DNA of 26,035 bases from Cochliopodium minus (Eukaryota; Discosea; Himatismenida; Cochliopodiidae). The stretch lies in NCBI GenBank assembly GCA_024220525.1, contig JAMYWO010000038.1:108843-134877 (forward strand). The letters are read 5' to 3'. The notes under the pieces are model-generated. The model saw nothing but the letters and a program-made list of their open reading frames with translations. It did no database searches and was not told the DNA's origin. The translations under genes were made by a program, and so were the position numbers. Numbering within the stretch: the stretch's first letter is position 1; every line of letters starts with the position of its first letter. This document shows, one piece after another, positions 21,701-26,035 of this stretch.

Positions 21701-21990
21701 TCATCCAAAACTTCTTGTACGGCTATGGTGGAATGAGGTTTTTCAGCAACTTTACCCTTTTATTGAATCCTATCCTCCCTGAAAATGTCAACTATCTCAA
21801 ATACAGAAACATCCATTTCTTGCACACTATTTTTTCTTTCTCTTTTGACTCCAACTTCATTTACCTCGAAAGAACAGACTCCAATCTTGATATCAAGTTG
21901 AATGTTTACTCTCCTTCTAATCAGTCATACGTTATACCTTTTAACAGCCCTCTTCGTTTGCCAATCGATACTTATCAAGTTAGATCTTAA
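18758..21990 (+). CDS. Secreted GH65-family glycosidase (acid trehalase / PGGHG-like)
   Basis: Twelve exons join in phase to 692 residues: 18758-18947, 18996-19047, 19099-19419, 19748-20065, 20192-20372, 20435-20445, 20506-20525, 20578-20612, 20703-20892, 20964-21251, 21350-21471, 21640-21990. A short signal peptide (FFFFFICYSYA) precedes the GH65 N-terminal beta-sandwich (IGNGYIATV, GGVYNGRNSTTPSHRARIP). The (alpha/alpha)6 catalytic domain carries NGYNGHVFWDSETW (Asp308), EGALFP-WESAFTGVEC-CPVWAPEG spread over four exons, and VISPDENAG (Glu437), the likely general acid by comparison with human PGGHG. The enzyme should hydrolyse an alpha-glucoside such as trehalose or a glucosyl-galactosyl linkage, in the secretory pathway, lysosome or outside the cell. 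Which of these it prefers cannot be told from motifs. Two exons are only 11 and 20 nt long. The donor at 21252 is GTTTTT. Exon 4 start (19748, after AAAG) was set by phase. Confidence 0.92.
19556..19596. repeat. 15-bp perfect inverted repeat in GH65 intron 3
   Basis: GATCAATATTAATCA (19556-19570) and its exact reverse complement (19582-19596) flank an 11-nt loop. It lies in the 328-nt intron 3, the longest of the GH65 gene. It may be an intronic hairpin or the remnant of a small inverted-repeat element. No target-site duplication is evident. Confidence 0.75.
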
Positions 21991-22189
21991 AGATTGCCAA
22001 ACTTTTTTTTAATTTTAAAATTAAAACAATATTTTTGAAATTATTTGATTTTGAAGCTAAAATAGAACTATCAAATAAAGAAAAAGTTATCATTTTGACA
22101 GACAATTGTTGAAATTCTTTAGGAAACTTATCTGGTTAACTTTGGACCAATTTGAAGACGAAAGATTATATTTAAAATAAAAAAGACAA

Positions 22190-23859
22190 ATGAATTCAGC
22201 CAACATAGATAAAGATACTCTTATTCTTCATTTTGATATCAATAAAACGATAATCGTATCTGATCCTGTCGCCAATAGAAGTGTAGAAGACATTCTCAAT
22301 TCTATTGTGGCAGATAATGTTTATGGCACAGTGCAGTACAAGGATGATCAAAAGATATTTGTTCCTGTGGATGATGATCTCCATAATACTAAGCCCAATA
22401 AAGATTCCATGTTATATTACGATTTTGTAGAGGATTTATATCCCCATCCCACCCATATCGAGAATGAAGAGGAGAGAATAAAAGTGGCAAAAGAAAATAA
22501 AAGATTAAGGCATGAAGGTAATCAAATATGAGATTAATAAAAATATTTTCATAAATTTGAGGATATAATGATTGTTCAAATAATAGATTTTTCTTTCATA
22601 CTTTCCATAGAAGAAAGATTTGCAAAATATATGCGATATTTGAAATTTCTTCGCATCAAATTTTATTTAAGAAAAGATCAGTTTATATGACCCAGAATAA
22701 CAAATCTTAATTAGAAAGTAAAATAATTTATTGTGTTTAAAACCAATATCCTTGATAAAAGCCACAGGAAATTTCACCAAAACATTCCCACAATTCAGAA
22801 AATATTACGAGACACTAGCAGAATCACTTACTTACGAGGATAAAGATAAAAAAAAGAAAGAACATTACATCCTCCCATCATTCTTCCACATGCTTGAAAG
22901 TCTCCTTCAACACAAGAAAAAGTTTGTCATCATTTTCCGCACTTTCGGCGAAGATTTGCCCCTTATTTTGGATCATTTCAATGGGTTTTTTCGAGGCGAT
23001 CATTCTTGTCCTTCTTTTGGAAGCTTGAATAGTGGTTTGTTGGAATTGTTCCAGAATTCTAGAAATCATCTTGTAAAATAAATTTATTTAATTTAATTTT
23101 TATTAAGTTTTAATTGATAAAAAAAATTAATATTTAATGAAATTTTGTGAACTTTGAAATATTTTTCTTAGATTTTGTTATTTTTTATTTTTTTTCATTA
23201 TTTTTGATTTTTTTTTTTTGGTTTAGATAGAAGGACAAGAAAAGATGCATTGTTTTTACAGAGATAAAGAAGGGGTACATCTGATCGAAGGAACCACCAC
23301 AGTGGTCACCAATCACAATGATGGCCTTTCTTTCTACGAAACGCACAACAAAAAGACGAAAATCATCAGCGGATTTCAAGACATTTACTCCGATATGATC
23401 AACAAAGTAGAAAAATGTATTAACGAAGGTGGAAATTTAGCAATGAGAGGTTTTTAATAAATTTTTTTTTTAATTTTTTTTTAATTTTTTTTTTAATTTT
23501 TAATTTGTAATTTAATTTTTTTAATAAAAAGACTATTACTGTTTTTGGGGACCTCTCAACCAAGAACGCCCAGAATGTGGCAAAGTTTTCTTGATCGACC
23601 CCGAAGATTCTAAGTACCATCAAATATTCTTTGATGATAATATTTATTATGAAAAAAAAACTTCGATTATTGTACTTTTTTTTAAAATTTTATTTTTTTT
23701 TCAATTTTTAATTCTTTAAAGGATGTGAGAAACAAAAATGGATCCATAATTCCTTATTCCGAAGTGAGAGACAAGCACATTGTAAAGGTGGATACCTACC
23801 AAGCAATTTCTAATCTTAATTACTTCTTTGAAAGAATAAATCATTGTTTGAATAATTAA
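22190..23859 (+). CDS. HAD-superfamily-like conserved eukaryotic protein
   Basis: Five exons (22190-22517, 22762-23072, 23227-23449, 23532-23671, 23722-23859) join in phase to 379 residues. Motif I is LHFDINKT (Asp16, Asn18, a DxNxT version of the HAD DxDxT), followed by VSDPVANRSVEDILNSI. Then come KENKRLRHE, LPSFFHMLESL, motif II FVIIFRTFGEDLP (Thr170), AMRDYYCFWG, and motif IV HQIFFDDN (Asp322, Asp323). I recognise the same order of blocks from uncharacterised protist proteins annotated only as HAD-like; the substrate is unknown. HAD enzymes use the first Asp as nucleophile, usually on phosphate esters. Asn at the second motif I position departs from the phosphatase pattern and makes the chemistry uncertain. 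The junction of exons 1 and 2 could use AG at 22761 or 22767, both in phase. The donor at 23450 is GTTTTT. Confidence 0.85.
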
Positions 23860-23956
23860 AAAAAATTGTTTTTAATATTTTTTAGATTTTTGTGTATAAA
23901 ACAATTTGAAATATACTAAAGTTTTATTACAGAAACATTATTTTTTTTTCATTATT

Positions 23957-25386
23957 TCATCTGAAGTGGTGGGAAATAAGGTTGGAGATGAACAGCTGGA
24001 TGACTTTGGGAACGATCACCTTGTTCTCGTTCTTCAACCTCTTGAAACACAACAATAAATTGAAAATGTTGCTTCTGAACAAAACAGGCCAATGTTGGTT
24101 CTCTTCTTTTTTCCACTCCTTATTTATTGAACTAAAAGGATACAATTTAGTTTTAAACATTCAAAAATGAAAAGAAAAATTTCTCATACAAGAGTATTGC
24201 CAAAAAAAAGAAAAAAAAGAAAAAAAAAAATAATATAAAAAAAAATAACTAAAACACTCAAAATTTCTTTAGTTCAAAAAAATTTAAAAAATTATGTGAA
24301 CTCAAAAAAAAAATTACTTAATAAAGTTTCTCATCAGGATAATGGGCATTTTAGAATAATCACTATTTATACAGTAAACATATCCTTTTCCGAATTTCCT
24401 TCTTGCGATGACAGGATACTCCATGTCTCCCAACAAAATCTCCGCGTCATTACAAATAGTCGTTATTTTTTTCCCCACTTTTCTCGTCTTTATTACTTCC
24501 CCTTCTTTCAATCCCTTCAAATAAATGTTTTCATGGCAATTCCAACATGTATAATCATCATAAGCACTCAATGTCCCTAATTATTGAATTTTAAAAAAAA
24601 AAATTATTTCGATCATTTTCGAATTTTATTTTAGAAACTATATCGAGCAATAAAAACCAAGAATCTCATCGATATTAAAACATAAAAAATAAAAACGTTT
24701 TATTTTCAAATAAGCAATGTTATTCAGGGCTTAATGAACTCCCAAAATTTTTTTTAATAAAAATAATTTGGATTGTTGATAAAGATATTGCGATTTCAAT
24801 TATACAGTAATCATCATGATTTTTTTATCCATTATACTGCTCGAAATGATCTCATGTAAACAGAACTCAATAATTTGATTCAAAGAAATTCCAAATAATT
24901 CAAGATTTTTGAAATTTTAAAATATATAAATATTATATATATATATAGTTTTATACCTTGCACCACTTGCAATTTCTCATGATACCATCTTCCCTTTGGA
25001 CCATAATCGCTATTGGCGACATTATTGAATCCCAAAGTGCATACCTTTCCCCCTCCCTCGATATAACTGGCGATATTATCACCTAACTCTTTTGCTAAGC
25101 CATTATCCTCATATCCATTTCCCCCATCAAGAAAGATGAGATCGAAATCATTCAATTTCACATCCCCATTCACTTTCTCATGCTCCTTGATGATATCCCT
25201 CTCATTCTCAGAGTAGGTATCCTCAGATACTTTGAAATAATTGTAGATCTTGAAATTGGGATTCTGCTTGAAGATTCTCCCTGGCATATCGAAACTGGTG
25301 TAGATATATGCTATCCGTATCACTTCCTTTATCCTCCATTCTTCTTCTATCTCCATCTTTTTATTTGCTGCATTTTCGGGATCCAT
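23957..25386 (-). CDS. ThuA / class-I GATase-like protein (copy 1)
   Basis: Three exons (24957-25386, 24318-24576, 23957-24131) with phases 1 and 2 give 287 residues. The N-terminal part reads VIRIAYIYTSFD, then NDFDLIFLDGGNGYED, LGDNIASYIEGGGKVCTLGF and GRWYHEKLQVV. This alternation of hydrophobic strands, an IFLDGG turn and a YIEGGGKV strand resembles the GATase1/ThuA-like flavodoxin fold. After the first intron come TLSAYDDYTCWNC, YPVIARRKFGKGYVYCIN and a C-terminal helix near LFRSNIFNLLLCFKRL, as in proteins where an effector layer closes the site. No catalytic Cys-His-Glu triad could be assigned. The fold call is moderate and no function is claimed. It is convergent with the HAD gene (97 nt apart) and has a tandem paralogue upstream. 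Confidence 0.7.
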
Positions 25387-25606
25387 TCAAAAAAAATGAA
25401 TATTATATAATGACTGGTATATATGAAAAAATAAACTTTCAATTTTTTTTTATTTTTTTCATTAAATTTTTAAAGTTTTATCTATAAAATGTATAGGAAA
25501 AAAACTAAATTGAAGAAGATGCGATAGGTAAGAACCAACTTAATTTTTTGATAGAGATACAATCATTTATTTAGTATTCCACTTTTTTTAATTATCTTTT
25601 TTTTTT

Positions 25607-26035
25607 TCATTTGAAGTGAAGGGAAATGTATTTCGAAATCAACAGGAGGATGACTTTAGGAAGGATGACTTTGTTCTCAACCTTCAATCTCTTGAAAAAC
25701 AAAAATAAATGAAGAATGTTGCTTCTGAACAAAAAAGGCCAATGTTGGTTCTCTTCTTTTTTCCACTCCTTATTTATTGAACTAAAAGGATACAATTTAG
25801 TTTTAAACATTCAAAATGAGAAGAAAAATTTCTGAGTATTGCCAAAAAAAAAAGAAAAAAAAATGATCAATAACTAAAACACTTAAAATTTCTTTAGTTC
25901 AAAAAAATTACTTGATGAAGTTTCTTATTACTATAATTTGCATGAATTCATAATCACCATTTATACAGTAAACATATCCTTTTCCGAATTTCCTTCTTGC
26001 GATGACAGGATACTCCATGTCTCCCAACAAAATCT
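25607..26035 (-). CDS. ThuA / GATase-like protein, tandem copy 2 (3' part, 5' end off right edge)
   Basis: The terminal exon (25607-25781, 175 nt, exactly the length of its counterpart) and the 3' part of the preceding exon (25912-26035) of a second copy in the same orientation. The splice phase (ATC AA|G) and reading frame are conserved: ILLGDMEYPVIARRKFGKGY, then INGDYEFMQ, then SINKEWKKEENQHWPFLFRSN to a stop. The first half of the last exon and the adjoining intron sequence are almost identical to copy 1, whereas the last 35 residues differ at roughly a third of positions. Both copies keep open frames and splice sites, so both are probably functional. The rest lies outside the window. Confidence 0.8.

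Noticed and set aside
22618-22690. Possible extra exon in the HAD gene (about 24 codons, ERFAKYMRYLKFLR)
   Set aside because: The acceptor phase fits, but the only nearby donor leaves phase 2 and does not match the next exon, which starts in phase 1. Direct splicing 22517 to 22762 matches the family block order.

Overview
The window looks like nuclear DNA of a free-living amoeboid protist, most likely an amoebozoan. The non-coding DNA is extremely A/T-rich. Genes are split by many short GT-AG introns (about 48-380 nt), and Asn/Thr/Ser runs occur in proteins. The gene content is the kind seen in social-amoeba-like genomes: TKL kinases, a Roco protein, a divergent Rab, F-BAR and ADF-H proteins. 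This lineage call is inference. No viral, transposon, tRNA, rRNA or CRISPR feature could be supported. Exons were predicted by eye from protein similarity, intron phase and GT...AG boundaries.

Layout. 1-1328 (-): 5' part of a TKL kinase that runs off the left edge. 1665-4218 (-): an FHA-TKL kinase with a 13-nt microexon; these two may be one tandem-kinase gene. 4638-5200 (+): a CIAO2/MIP18-family Fe-S assembly factor. 5501-7903 (-): an 800-residue low-complexity protein with two zinc ribbons and a coactosin-like ADF-H domain. 8051-8209 (-): a 52-residue acidic protein. 8472-9256 (+): a Rab-like GTPase without the DTAGQ motif. 9612-11196 (+): an F-BAR protein cut off by a one-base assembly gap (N at 11326) between two different microsatellites. 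11447-18518 (-): a giant Roco protein, whose 3' end is lost in the same gap. 18758-21990 (+): a secreted GH65 glycosidase with 11-nt and 20-nt microexons. 22190-23859 (+): a HAD-like protein. 23957-25386 (-): a ThuA/GATase-like protein, followed by the 3' part of a tandem paralogue (25607-26035, -).

The most striking locus is the Roco gene. Its order is DEP, pseudokinase (HRD replaced by FGN), a G domain keeping NKCD, two kinds of LRR, a ROC-position domain without a P-loop, COR, a Cys motif, and a TKL kinase with an intact HRD. It thus pairs a dead kinase with a living-looking G domain at one end, and a dead ROC with a living-looking kinase at the other. Several genes here (two or three kinases, Roco, Rab, F-BAR, ADF-H) concern signalling and actin or membrane dynamics, but neighbours lie on both strands and nothing suggests co-transcription.
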